A stretch of DNA of 36,538 nucleotides from NORP240 sp942492445 (GTDB lineage: Bacteria > Pseudomonadota > Gammaproteobacteria > Pseudomonadales > Pseudohongiellaceae). The first letter of the stretch is position 1. Every line of letters begins with the position of its first letter. The translations under genes were made by a program, and so were the position numbers. Under the pieces are notes generated by a model. The model was given only the letters and a program-made list of their open reading frames with translations. It was not told where the DNA came from and made no database searches. This document shows, one piece after another, positions 25,688 to 35,988 of the stretch. The stretch covers positions 1 through 36,538 of the forward strand of contig CALOEW010000023.1 of the NCBI GenBank assembly GCA_942492445.1, written 5' to 3'.

Positions 25688-26776
25688 ATGCTGGACGTGA
25701 CGGGGCTGCAGTTGACGGCCGAGGACCGGGAGATACTGCGTCACCCACAGGTGGGTGGAGTAATCCTTGGTCTTCACGGCCGCAACTATGCATCCATCGA
25801 TCAGTTGCACGACCTGGTGGCGGCCATCAGGGAATGTTCGCCGCACGTGCTGATCGCGGTGGATCAGGAAGGAGGTCGGGTGCAGCGATTCAAGCAGGAT
25901 TTCACCCGGCTGCCGCCGATGCATACCTTCGGTCGCCTGTACCTGCGGGACCCGCAACAGGGCCTGGCATTGAGCCGGGTCTGTGGCTGGCTGATGGCCG
26001 CCGAAGTGCTGGCCTGCGGGCTGGATCTGAGCTTTGCACCGGTGCTGGATCTGTACAATCCGCGGAGTCGCATCATTGCCGATCGGGCATTCGCAGCGGA
26101 TCCGCAGGCAGTTGCGGTGCTGGCCGGGGCTTTCATCGAAGGGATGCATGAGGCAGGCATGAAAGCCACCGCCAAGCATTTTCCCGGCCATGGCAGTGTC
26201 GTTGAGGATTCCCACGTCGAGCTGCCGGTGGATCCGCGGAACCTGGATCAGCTGATGGCGACGGATCTGTTGCCGTTTCGTCTGTGTGTCGGACAACTGG
26301 ACGCGATCATGCCCGGTCACGTGGTCTATTCGGGTACGGATTCCCATTGCGCCGCCATGTCCAGGATCTGGTTGCAGGATATCCTGCGCCGCCGGATGGG
26401 CTTTCGCGGTGTCGTTTTCAGTGACGACTTGAGCATGGCTGCCGCCGGTTCCGAGGGCGATGTCCTGCAGCGAGCCAACCTGGCATTGCAGGCTGGTTGC
26501 GACATGATTCTGGTCTGCAACGACCGTCCCCAGGCCCGTGCCGTGCTGGACTGGCTTGAGCACAGCGGTGTCAGCGGTTGCCAGGGACTGCTTGCCATGC
26601 GTGGCCGGGCCGGATTCGGCTGGGACGCGCTGCACGCCACGTCGCGGTGGCAGCAATCCAGTGAACAGATCGCGGCACTGATGGCCGCAGGGGGCCTGAG
26701 ATGGCAACCTGGCTGCAACAAACCCTCGGTATCGCCAGTGTCCAGGAACTGGGCTGGGGCTGGCGAATCCTGTTGA
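25688..26776 (+). CDS. nagZ: Beta-N-acetylhexosaminidase NagZ
   Basis: NagZ removes GlcNAc from anhydro-muropeptides in peptidoglycan recycling, in the cytoplasm. A glycoside hydrolase family 3 domain is clear: LIAVDQEGGRVQRF, the catalytic loop KATAKHFPGHGSVVEDSHVE with the His dyad, IMPGHVVYSG, and GVVFSDDLSMAAA with the nucleophile Asp. ATG 25688 gives MLDVTGLQLT; the family usually has a few more residues, and ATG 25657 (MSAQ) would supply them if one base is missing between. The last 24 residues run over the start of mscS and do not look native. A TGA at 26697-26699, one frame away and just before the mscS ATG, is the likely true end, giving about 337 residues. Confidence 0.9.
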   Translation: MLDVTGLQLTAEDREILRHPQVGGVILGLHGRNYASIDQLHDLVAAIRECSPHVLIAVDQEGGRVQRFKQDFTRLPPMHTFGRLYLRDPQQGLALSRVCGWLMAAEVLACGLDLSFAPVLDLYNPRSRIIADRAFAADPQAVAVLAGAFIEGMHEAGMKATAKHFPGHGSVVEDSHVELPVDPRNLDQLMATDLLPFRLCVGQLDAIMPGHVVYSGTDSHCAAMSRIWLQDILRRRMGFRGVVFSDDLSMAAAGSEGDVLQRANLALQAGCDMILVCNDRPQARAVLDWLEHSGVSGCQGLLAMRGRAGFGWDALHATSRWQQSSEQIAALMAAGGLRWQPGCNKPSVSPVSRNWAGAGESC

Positions 26777-27847
26777 TCGTTTTCCTGACCCTGGTGGCGC
26801 GGGCCGTCGCACTTCGTGTCCTGGTCAGCGCGGGAAAACAGTTCCGGCGCACGGAGAATATCTGGGACGATGCGCTGCTCGAGTCAGCCCGACCGGTGAT
26901 CAGCTGGTTCATCCTGATCCTGGGACTGTACCTGGCAGCCGAAACAGCGAAACAAAATTATATCGATTCGGCGTCTGCTGGCCTCTGACAATATCGATGC
27001 GGTGCGACAGATTTCCACCGTAGTGCTGGTGATGTTCTTCGCCAGCCGATTCATTTCGCTGGTGGAGAAAGCGAAACTGGAGGAGCTCAATGAGTCTCCA
27101 GCCGAGGCGGGCAAACTGGACGCCACCACGGTTACCGCCCTCGCCAAGCTGCTGCGTCTTACCGTGGTGATTACCGCGGTATTGATCGCGCTGCCGACTC
27201 TGGGTATAGAAATCACCGCGCTGCTCGCCGCCGGCGGGGTCGGGGGTATTGCCATCGGCTTTGCCGCCCAGGACCTGTTGTCCAATTTTTTTGGCGGACT
27301 GATGATCTATCTCGACCGGCCTTTCGCTATCGGTGACTGGATTCGCTCGCCGGATCGGGAGATTGAGGGCACCGTCGAGCATATCGGCTGGCGGCTCACT
27401 ATAGTGCGCACCTTCGACAAGCGACCGCTATACGTACCCAATTCGGTGTTTACCAAACTGGCGCTGGAGAATCCGTCGCGCATGAGCAATCGCCGTATCT
27501 ACGAAAGCATCGGCATTCGCTATCGGGATGCTGACCGCATGGAGGCGATTGTCGGTGAGGTGGAGAATATGCTGCGTCAGCACCGGGAAATCGATCAGAA
27601 TGAAACGTTGATCGTCAATTTCAACAGGTACGCACCCTCGTCGTTGGAGTTCTTCGTCTACTGCTTCACCAGGACCACCAACTGGGTCCGCTACCACCAG
27701 ATCAAGCAGGAGGTGCTTTTGAATATTATCCGGATCGTCCACTCCCGGGGTGGCGATTTTGCATTCCCCACCACCACGCTTGACGGGATCCAGCCGCTGC
27801 TGGAATCAGCTCGGGGAAATCGGGTTTCCGAGGAGGGCGCAGAGTGA
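26701..27847 (+). CDS. Mechanosensitive ion channel, MscS family (one frameshift)
   Basis: MscS-type channels open on membrane tension and release solutes during osmotic downshock. ATG 26701 starts MATWLQQTLGIASVQELGWG with membrane helices RILLIVFLTLVARAVAL and PVISWFILILGLYLAAET. A one-base shift at an AAAA run near 26953 moves the frame to IISIRRLLASDNIDAVRQIS and a third helix VLVMFFASRFISLV. The pore helix and beta domain follow: GVGGIAIGFAAQDLLSNFF, GGLMIYLDRPFAIGDWI and PLYVPNSVFTKLALENPSR. Total about 382 residues. The gene begins at the end of nagZ and its TGA overlaps the GTG of hpt (GTGA), so nagZ-mscS-hpt looks like one transcript. Confidence 0.85.
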
Positions 27848-28434
27848 CGCCGGATCAGGTTCGCGGAGTCTGGAAACGGTCACACTGCCTGTATGACGAG
27901 GCTGCGGTGGAGGCAGCGTTGGATCGTATGGCAACGGAGATCAGCAGCCTGCTGGCAGCAGAAAACCCGATCCTGATGTGTGTCATGCATGGCGGCCTGA
28001 TCACGGCAGGCAAGCTGGCCGGACGGTTGCAGTTTCCAATGCAGATGGATTACCTCCATGCCACACGGTACCGGGAGCAGACCCAAGGCGCCGATGTCCA
28101 GTGGCGGGTAATGCCATCACTGGAGTTGCAGGGGCGGGTTGTGCTGTTGGTGGACGACATACTCGATGAAGGGGAGACCCTTGCCAGAATCCGGGAATAC
28201 TGTCTGGGGCAGGGGGCCGACCGTGTCCACATTGCCGTATTGATAAACAAAATTCACAATCGCAAGAATCCTCACTGCAAGGCGGATTTTGTCGGCCTCG
28301 AGACGGTAGACCGTTACCTGTTCGGGTACGGCATGGATTACCGCGGCTACCTGCGCAATGCCGCGGGCATTTTCGCCATCGACGACAGTGACAATCAAAA
28401 TAGTGTGAACAGGCTCCAGGAAACCTCCGATTAA
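27844..28434 (+). CDS. hpt: Hypoxanthine-guanine phosphoribosyltransferase
   Basis: Purine salvage enzyme converting hypoxanthine or guanine plus PRPP to IMP or GMP. The GTG start at 27844 overlaps the mscS stop by four bases. A 196-residue product carries CVMHGGLITAGKLAGRL, MDYLHATRYREQTQGADVQW, the PRPP motif VVLLVDDILDEGETLA, and DRYLFGYGMDYRGYLRNAAG. This matches the gammaproteobacterial Hpt often encoded next to nagZ. The final residues QETSD and the TAA (28432-28434) are encoded by the left end of the palindromic repeat, so the native C-terminus may have been trimmed or replaced by about five residues. Confidence 0.9.
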   Translation: MTPDQVRGVWKRSHCLYDEAAVEAALDRMATEISSLLAAENPILMCVMHGGLITAGKLAGRLQFPMQMDYLHATRYREQTQGADVQWRVMPSLELQGRVVLLVDDILDEGETLARIREYCLGQGADRVHIAVLINKIHNRKNPHCKADFVGLETVDRYLFGYGMDYRGYLRNAAGIFAIDDSDNQNSVNRLQETSD

Positions 28435-28609
28435 GTCCCGCAGAGCATTGTGGGACAACCCAGGTATTTCACCAGGCCCGCGCGGCGCCCAGCGCACGCC
28501 CCCGGGCGCCGGCAGAAGCCGACAGCCAGCAAGACGACGGGCCGGCGGAGCCAGGCGACCCGGACCACCCCGCACCCTGGGAAACAGCGGAATTCAGAGG
28601 TTCTCCAGG
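28416..28609. repeat. Palindromic repeat / MITE-like element at the shared 3' ends of hpt and the AddA-like gene
   Basis: A 194-base element. The left end CCAGGAAACCTCCGATTA (28416-28433) continues AGTCCC-GCAGAGCATTGT-GGGA, the hairpin of the minimal copy. The right end (28589-28609), reversed, reads CCTGGAGAACCTCTGAATTC. The middle is GC-rich and has a nested CCCAGG...CCTGGG pair. The TTAA at 28431-28434 holds the TAA of hpt on the plus strand and the TAA of the AddA-like gene on the minus strand. Confidence 0.7.
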
Positions 28610-31600
28610 TAAGTTCCACCAGCCTGGGCAGGGCGGTGAACAGCAGGGCTGCCCTGACCGGGCGCGATTCCATGGCTTCGAACAGCGCCCGGTAATTGGC
28701 CAACTGTGGCCGGTGCAATTGAAGCTGGTGGGTGATAAACGCTTCGTCACCACCGGCAGCGCCGGGTTCAGCCGTCTTGTAATCCACGACCCAGCGGTTA
28801 CCGTTTTTGTCCACAAACGTCAGATCGACGACGTACTGGTAGTGTTGACCTGAAACAAATCGGGAAACCGGTAACTCGGTGGCGCTCTCCGCCAGTTCCG
28901 GATCAAACAGCCATGCCGTCTCCGGACTCTCGAGACATTTTCTGAGGTCGGATTCGATCCGCCGCACTGCTGACTCCAGCGTGTTTCTGTCGCTGATCAG
29001 ACCTGCCAGCTGCATACGCCAGAACTGCCGTATGCTTTGTAAACGCACTTCATTATGGAATACCGAAGGTTCCTGAATGGCGGTTTCAAGGGCCTGGTGA
29101 ATCAGGGTCCCGATGGTGGCTTCAGGCTCATGCCGGGTAGCCCGATCTTCCTGCAACGGCACTGCCTCCCCGGCCTCCCGGGTATCTTTTTCCGCCTCGG
29201 TGACGAGCGCCAGCGTTTTTCCGGTCAATCGAATCGGCTGCGCAAAACGCCGCACCGGTGTTGTCGCCTGGTCCGCCCGGGCATGAGGGAGCGTGGATTC
29301 GGCCGGACCCTGTTCACTCAGTATTTGTTCCAGTGCCGCGGGATCAAAGGGCTGATCGTTTATCTGCTGCAGTTGCGGCCAGATGTAACTCAACAGGCTG
29401 CCACGGGGCGGTTGTGCCTCGCCACTGGTGTTTCTGCTCAGCGTGGCGCTGAGGTGAGCTGTTTTGCGCGCCCTTGTTACGGCGATATACAGCAGGCGCA
29501 CTTTCTCGTAAGCGGACTTGAGAGACTGCTCGTGACGAAGCAGTCCGTAAAGCGGGTCGTCATCCCTGCCGGTCGCGGAAAGTGCGGCAATGAAGAGTCG
29601 TGGCTCACCCTGGTGATTAACCCGTTCATGCCACTGCAACAGCGGCTTGTCATCGGCTCGGGGAGCGCCTCCGAGTGCGGGAAGAATCACGTGATCGAAT
29701 TCCAGGCCCTTGGCTTTGTGCATGGTGAGAATACTGACGGCACCGCCTTCGGCATCCCCGCCTGTGGAGGGCAGGAAAGTTTCACCGACCTGTCGGGCAA
29801 ACTCCCGGTAATCGCGCAGGCTGCCGCCGACCTGATGCCGGTCCAGCAGGTCGAAGTAGTGAGCAACACTGGCCTGCTCAATTTCACTGCCGGCCAGGGC
29901 GGCGCCGTCGAGCAGCGTCCAAACGGATTCCACCAGTCGGCGCAGATCGCAGCGGAACCGGTGGCGCAAGCCATACGCCATGATACGCACGAAGTGGTCC
30001 AGTCGCGCCCTGCCGTCGTCGGACAGTTGTGTCAGGTGCTGATGATTTTCCAGCGTCAGCCAGATGCTGCCGGGCTGCTGGCTGGAGAGAACGTACAGAT
30101 CGGCCAGTGCCAGCCCGCACCAGGGTGCACGAAGAATTGCCAACCAGGCGATACGGTCCCCCAGGTTGAGCAGCGCCCGGGTCAGGCTCTGTAAATCGTC
30201 GATGACCGGCAGACTTCCCATTCTGTCGATGTCGGTTGCATGCCAGTGAATGCGTGCGCGGCGCAGGGCTGGAATCAGATCGGTCAGGTGCGAGCGACTC
30301 TGCACCAGGATTGCTACCGATGCGCCAGGGTCGCTTTCCTTCAGTTCCGACACCCGGCCCACCACCTGCTGCGCCTCCCATCGCCGGGCCATTGCCTTTT
30401 ATTCCGGCGTGTGGCTGACCAGAGCCAGGGAAACCCCCGGGCCTTCCCGGGACGGATTGCTGGCCACCGACGGCGTGTAGGGAACCGCGCCTCGTGACGG
30501 ATCGGGCCGGGCAGGGAATGCGGTGCCGAATACCTGATTGACCCAGTCCACGATGCCAGCCTGAGATCTGAAATTGCTGGTGAGAGTCAGAGGTGTGAGC
30601 GGGATATCCCCCAGTCCCTCTTCTTGAACACTCAGATAAATACCGACATTGGCATTACGAAAACCGTATACCGATTGCATCGCGTCACCCACGAGGAACA
30701 GGGTTCTGCCATCATCAGGCTCCCAGCCGGCGGTGAGTTTTTTTAGCAGGTCGGTCTGTAACCTGGAAGTGTCCTGGAATTCATCCACCAGAATATGGCG
30801 AATCCGGTAATCCAGGGCGAGCGCGAGGTCGGTTGGCTCGTCGTCAGTACCCAGGGCCGTAAGGGCGGCCGCGGCGACCTGGGCGTGGTCCACCTGGCGG
30901 TGGCGTTGAAATGCCAGCAGCAACTCGGAACTGAGGCGGGTCAGAATTCTGGCCAAAGCGGTCAAAAATGTCCATTGTTCTTCTTCCAGGTTGGGGTCTG
31001 GCAGCAGGCGAAGATAGGCGATGTCGTCCAGAAGTGTCTGTTGCCCGGAAAGTTGCACCAGAACATCTGACCACAGCTGTTTGCGTTGCCGACAGATTGC
31101 GGTTTGTTCCTTGTTGCCGGTGATGGACGCAGGAAATCCCTCCCGGGTCGTGATTCTGGCCCGCCAGGCGGGCGCCTTGGCCCGGGTCAGAAGCAGGAAT
31201 TCCAGCAGCAGCCAGAGAGGCATTGCTTCGGCCTCGCAGCCCGGCAGCGACTGCAGCGGCTGAAAGTCGTCCCGGTAATGGGGGTGGTCCGGTGGCAGAT
31301 GCAGCGCGGCGTGGTTGATCAGTTCCACCAGCGCGGTCTCATGGGGCAGCAGTTGCGAGCGCAGGGACGCCAGAGACTCCTCGATAAGTTCCAGCAGCGC
31401 AGTTTGCAGGTATTCCCGGTCTATCAGGTTGCTGGCGTGGATGCCGAGGATATGGGTGAGCCACTGGTCACGGCTGTGGAGCAGGCCGGAAAGCAGCTGT
31501 TCCGCCTTTCCCACGTCGTTATCAAGGTGGGTGAGCAGTTGGGCGATATCCGCGGCGAGAGGTGTCGCGGTGTTCAGTTGCTGCAGTGTGCTGCGGACGG

Positions 31601-32063
31601 CATCGCTGAAACAGCGGGTCATGTCGTCGCTGAGATTGGGAACGCCGCCGACGCGGGAAAGCAGAGGTATCCGGGTGGCGAGGCTGAGGCAGAAACTGTC
31701 GATTGTCTGAATTCGGAGTCGTGCCGGATTTTCCAACAGCTGCCAGTTTCTGCTCCGGTCCCGCTCGAGGACTGCGGCAGCGACGCGATTCCGATATCGC
31801 AGCAGTTCGTTGTCCTCGTCCGGCGTTGTGGCTTCTGCCGCATTGTGAAGGGCCTGAATGATCCGGCCTCTCATCTCGCTGGCGGCTTTACGGGTGAAGG
31901 TGATAGCCAGCACCTCTTCGGGTGCATCGCAGGTAGCGAGCAGCCCGAGAAAACGCAGGCTCAGCAGTTCGGTCTTGCCCGAGCCCGCCGGCGCCTGAAC
32001 AATAAAGGACCGGCTTACATCCAGTGCCTGCTCGCGGGCCATTCTGTCCGGCAGCACCGTCAC
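28431..32063 (-). CDS. AddA/RecB-like UvrD-family helicase-nuclease (in-frame stop)
   Basis: A superfamily I helicase with C-terminal nuclease. GTG 32063 (VTVLPDRMAREQALDVSRSF) overlaps the stop of the AddB-like gene by GTGA. Walker A is APAGSGKTE (about residues 24-32), then AITFTRKAASEMRGRI, Walker B ILVDEFQDTS, LFLVGDAMQSVYGFRNA and LTSNFRSQAGIVDWV. A TAA at 30399-30401 interrupts the frame after VSHTPE, and the same frame resumes KAMARRWEAQQVVGRV, with SILTMHKAKGLEFDHVILPA and RLLYIAVTRARKTAHLS. The nuclease motif is VVDLTFVDKNGNRWVVDYKT. Length is about 1210 codons. With its neighbour it probably resects double-strand breaks. The last 45 or so residues (from WRTSEF) are read from the palindromic repeat and are not native. 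Confidence 0.85.
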
Positions 32064-34822
32064 TGCGGTTCCTCCGGGTCCCCGGATTCCTGCCGGGAAT
32101 CCCGTGGCCCCAGCTCCTGAATGCGACACAGTGGTTGCAGGTCACAGAAGGCGCAGGTTTTCGCGGCATTGACCGGATCGACCCTGGCGACTCCTTCGCA
32201 GAACTCGTCCGCCAGTTTCGCCAGTTTGAGGTGCCAGTCTGCGGTCAGGGCGCTCCAGTCCTGCTGAAATTCCTTCTCCTCGCTGACGGATTTGACATCG
32301 GGGTGAAACCCGGAGTTGGCGGCAAGTCCGGTGTAAGCGGTTCTGGCCACATGGAGTTGAGCAAACACGATGGCCTCCACCGCTTCCGTGGTAGCGCCAC
32401 TTACCGCAGCGTGATAAACCGGCAACTGCAGATTTTCCGGGCGTGGCTTCAGCAGTCCGTTGAGCTGGGGTATGGATTTTCCGGTTTTGTAGTCGATCAG
32501 CGCCAATGCGCCATCTGCAAGTTTATCGATACGGTCGATCTTGAGATCGATCTGCAGCTGCTGGTGCTGCCAGGTAACCGATCGTTCCGTGGCAAAAACC
32601 TGAAATTCCGGCCGTTGAGCCTCCATTTCAAGAAAGCTGTCCAGTAGTGCGATGATACGGTTTCGTTCAATGGCGCTGAATCGGGGCGTCATCAATTCCG
32701 GGAAGCGACTGGCGAGAAACTCCAGGGCCTGTTGCGCACAGCGGTTGATCAAGTCCTTGCGCGCCGTCCCCGTCAGGTTCTGTAGTTGGGAGAGACTGCG
32801 GATATCTGTGAACAGCTTTTCCAGCGCGATATGCAAAGCGGTACCCCGGTACCGGGCATTCAGCCCGTTGCTGAAGGATTCGGGTTGTCGCGCCTTGAGC
32901 CGGTGTCTGGCGAATGCCCGGAAGGGGCAACTGGATTGATCGCTGAGTATTGCCTGACCGCCACCCGGATTCACCGTGTCTGCCAGCGGCACCGGGTCAT
33001 CGGCAGGCGGTGTCAGCAGCTGGCGGCGGCCGGCTCCGGCCAGAGCCAGGCGGTTCAGGTAGAGGCGCCTGGTATCAGCCACCTCTGTTTCCTTGAACGA
33101 GGCTGCCAGGCTGCTTGGGCGGAACTGGTCGTCTCCGTCGCTTCGATGATAGCTGGCATGGATCTCACCGGACGTGGAACGGCACAGAATGGCGAATTCC
33201 CGCCGGGCGTTCTGCAGTTGAATGTCGCTATGGCTGCCGGGAATGCGGGCCGCTTTCTGGGCGCTGTGCAACAGGAACGGTGAGGGATTCGGAGCCGGTG
33301 GCTGGGATTGGTCGCTTAAATCAAGAAACCACAGATGATCGAATTCGAGGCCGACAGCGTCACTGTTACTTAAAAGAGATACCCGGCACCCGGCATCAAA
33401 GCTCGATTTCTGTCCGGCAGTCTGACACAAACTGAGAAGGCGCGAGCGTGCGGCCTGGCGATCCAGCGGCCCCAGAAGTACGCTCATTCGGGAATATTCG
33501 ACAAGCAACTGGCGCCAGCGTTCAACGAGCCTGGATTGGATGGCGTCCTGCTCAGCCAGGGGACCCGGCCAGCCCAGAGTTTCAAGCTGGCCCCGGAAAA
33601 ACTCACTCCAGTAAGTGGCATCCCGGGGGACACGGGTTCCGCGATTCTGACTGTTCAGTTGAAGCAGGGCACCTGCCAGTTGCGGGCAGAAATAAGGTTT
33701 ATGCTCTCTGCTCATGATGCGCAGTAATTGGGACAGTGAACAGGTGGCGCTGACCTTCTCTCGAAGGTGGAGTTCCAGTTGAATGCGCTGTTCCCGTTCC
33801 TCCTCCCAGGCCAGCAATGCAGGCGATTGCAACAGGCGGCAGAAGTCGGCACTGTCCTGGGTTTCATCACCCAGGTTGAGAATCAGCAGCGCTTCGCCGA
33901 TCAGGCCACTGTCAGTGAGCGGAATCGGGTCCGTTACCCTGTTGAAGGGGGAGCTGAGTTCACTGACAGCGAGAAAACTGAAGGGCGAAAAAACATCCAG
34001 GAAGATTCTCTCCAGAGTCTTGAGCTTGTGGCTGTTGCCCTCGAACAGGATGCCGACCTGCTGGTCCGGATGCGCATGAACTATCCCAGCGGCCCAGTCT
34101 GCACAAGCCCGACATTCACTCGCAAAGTCGTCAAAAGAATGGAAAACACCGGAAGGAACAAACTCCTGCCCGACCTCGACACTGCGGACAATTCTGCTTT
34201 CTCCGCTCCTGCCAAGTTGACTGATAAGCGCCGAATAGAGTGGGGGTGGCTGGTAGAAATTCACCAGTATCACTCGCGGCGGCGGTTCGAAAAGGCCCGA
34301 TTCAAGTGCCCTGACCAGGGACCTGGTTGCGTCGACCAGGCTGACAAGATGCCTGGCATGACATAGTTCCAGGAACCGTTGCGACCATTCCCGAAACTGG
34401 TTGAATTCGGGGATACCGCTGGCCGGGGGTAGCGCATCCACCTGCTCGCCGTCATCGAGCCAGAGTCTGTAAAGTCGGTAGGCACGCTGCGCGGAAGCAG
34501 CAGTTTCATTGATGTTGAGCAGGGGAATTTCGCGTTGTGACGCTTCGATGATGCCCAGCCAGAGCAGAGTCTCTTCGTTGCTGTTCAGCAAACGCTGTGA
34601 GGCGAAGGGTGGTTTGCCCCGGCTGCCCAGGCGTTGCCACTGGTGTGCGATCCAGATATCGACAGCATTGATGTCCGGGGTATACCAGCAGCGATTGGAC
34701 CGGCTTGCGCCGTAGCTGGCGAGCAGGGCGTCACGGATGCGCTGGTTGGGCACAAGAATCAAATAATCTGCTTCAAGATACTGATCCAGTGCCCCATGCC
34801 CGAGCCGGAGTTCCGCTGCCAT
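32060..34822 (-). CDS. AddB-like PD-(D/E)XK nuclease, probable DNA repair protein
   Basis: A 920-residue protein resembling AddB and the family named probable DNA repair protein (TIGR03623, from memory). The N-terminal two thirds is a helicase-like domain without a Walker A motif (ADYLILVPNQRIRDALLASY, LDLSDQSQPPAPNPSPFL). The C-terminal part is a RecB-type nuclease: RGTALHIALEKLF, then LKIDRIDKLADGALALIDYK with TGK. CPFRAF upstream and CAFCDLQPLC at the end give four Cys in the arrangement of the AddB-type iron-sulfur cluster. It starts 3 bases after selU and overlaps the AddA-like gene by 4, so the pair is translated together, presumably as a heterodimer. The frame is intact. Confidence 0.85.
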   Translation of the reverse strand: MAAELRLGHGALDQYLEADYLILVPNQRIRDALLASYGASRSNRCWYTPDINAVDIWIAHQWQRLGSRGKPPFASQRLLNSNEETLLWLGIIEASQREIPLLNINETAASAQRAYRLYRLWLDDGEQVDALPPASGIPEFNQFREWSQRFLELCHARHLVSLVDATRSLVRALESGLFEPPPRVILVNFYQPPPLYSALISQLGRSGESRIVRSVEVGQEFVPSGVFHSFDDFASECRACADWAAGIVHAHPDQQVGILFEGNSHKLKTLERIFLDVFSPFSFLAVSELSSPFNRVTDPIPLTDSGLIGEALLILNLGDETQDSADFCRLLQSPALLAWEEEREQRIQLELHLREKVSATCSLSQLLRIMSREHKPYFCPQLAGALLQLNSQNRGTRVPRDATYWSEFFRGQLETLGWPGPLAEQDAIQSRLVERWRQLLVEYSRMSVLLGPLDRQAARSRLLSLCQTAGQKSSFDAGCRVSLLSNSDAVGLEFDHLWFLDLSDQSQPPAPNPSPFLLHSAQKAARIPGSHSDIQLQNARREFAILCRSTSGEIHASYHRSDGDDQFRPSSLAASFKETEVADTRRLYLNRLALAGAGRRQLLTPPADDPVPLADTVNPGGGQAILSDQSSCPFRAFARHRLKARQPESFSNGLNARYRGTALHIALEKLFTDIRSLSQLQNLTGTARKDLINRCAQQALEFLASRFPELMTPRFSAIERNRIIALLDSFLEMEAQRPEFQVFATERSVTWQHQQLQIDLKIDRIDKLADGALALIDYKTGKSIPQLNGLLKPRPENLQLPVYHAAVSGATTEAVEAIVFAQLHVARTAYTGLAANSGFHPDVKSVSEEKEFQQDWSALTADWHLKLAKLADEFCEGVARVDPVNAAKTCAFCDLQPLCRIQELGPRDSRQESGDPEEPQ

Positions 34823-34825
34823 AGG

Positions 34826-35943
34826 CTAGACCTCGTCCCGCCTGCGTCTGAATTGCAGTCGTCCCGCCCAGTTCAGGAATTCCTCGCCGTTGCCGCGAAA
34901 GACGATTCGATGCAGCTTTTTTTCGAGCTGGAATTCGTACATGGGATCGTAGTAGTGGCGCAGCAGTTTTTCGATCCAGACGCGATGTGCGTTGTTGTCC
35001 TGCTGATCGAATTGCTGGTGCAGGGCTTCATTGAGATCGGCATTGACCTCCTCGAACAGGTCTCGGCCCAGGCGTCGTTGAATACGCTGAAGACTGGTTC
35101 TCAGGTAGTCGCTGAACTCGATTGCTGCAGTACTCCGGTTGCTGGCTGCAAAATCGAGGTAGTTCATCTGCACGTAGGCGTGCAGCACGGTATCCACACG
35201 GTCTGTCAACGGTTTCTCGATGACTGCAAGCGGCGCCTGCAGCATCTGCCTGAACAGAGCCAGTGGAATGGAAACGGAACCGATGGCGTGACCTTCGTCC
35301 TCCAGGACCAGTCTGTCGAAATTCTGCCACGGTAATCTGAGTAATTGAATGGCGAGCCGGTTTTCAAAGTTGATCTGAGCAGGCTGCGGGTTCACTCGGC
35401 GCCCGAACGCCGAGCCTCGATGGTTCGCCAGCCCTTCCAGGTCGATGCCTGCGGGCACGCGATTAGTCAGGCTGGTTTTGGCACTGCTGTTTCCCGCCCA
35501 CCACCAGCAACCTGCTGCGGGTACTCACCTCCCTCAGAGTCTCAGTGAGGAAGTGCCGCATGGCCTCTGTCGCCACCGGAGATTAGAGGCAGGAGGTGGC
35601 CAACCTCGGCAAGCCAGGCCTGGACTGTGCGGGAGCGCAAGCCTCCGCGGAAACAGAACACGGCGGCATCCGGGTGCGTCTGGATGAACTCCAGCCACTG
35701 TTGCATGCGCAATTGACGCGTTGCGCCGCTGACCAGTTGGTGCCCCAGTCTGATGGCGGCATCCTGCCCCGCCTGACGATAGCTCCGGCCGACGGCCTCG
35801 CGTTCACTGTCATCCAGAAGGGGCAGGTTGACCGCTGCGGGAAAGCTGCCGCGCGCGTATTCGACTGGCGCCCGGACGTCTATCAATGGCGTTGCGTCGA
35901 TCAGTAAGCGCGGGTAACTTTCGGCGGGAAGTATCTTCGACAT
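34826..35943 (-). CDS. selU: tRNA 2-selenouridine synthase (frame-broken)
   Basis: SelU (MnmH) replaces sulfur by selenium in wobble 2-thiouridine of some tRNAs, using selenophosphate. ATG 35943 begins MSKILPAESYPRLLIDATPL. The rhodanese domain follows: LIDVRAPVEYARGSFPAAVN and AAVFCFRGGLRSRTVQAWL, with the catalytic Cys. An extra base near 35556 moves the frame to MRHFLTETLREVSTRSRLLV. About two bases missing near 35490 damage the P-loop, which would read VVGGKTGSAKTSLTNRV. The rest (GIDLEGLANHRGSAFGRRVN to the stop at 34826) is one frame. The rebuilt length is about 372 residues against 364 in E. coli. Both breaks sit at short homopolymers and are likely sequencing errors. selD is not in the window. 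Confidence 0.88.
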
Positions 35944-35988
35944 GTAAAAAGTAACGTTTTCCGTGTCTGCCCCGGGACGGCTGTAGTC

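Noticed and set aside
25523..26812. A 429-codon open frame on the minus strand
   Set aside because: It lies antisense to nagZ, whose catalytic motifs are clear; its composition is that of a shadow frame in GC-rich DNA.
29055..30194. A 379-codon open frame on the plus strand
   Set aside because: Antisense to the helicase-nuclease gene with conserved UvrD motifs; no recognisable protein features.
31086..32120. A 344-codon open frame on the plus strand
   Set aside because: Antisense to the N-terminal helicase half, which has Walker A and B motifs.
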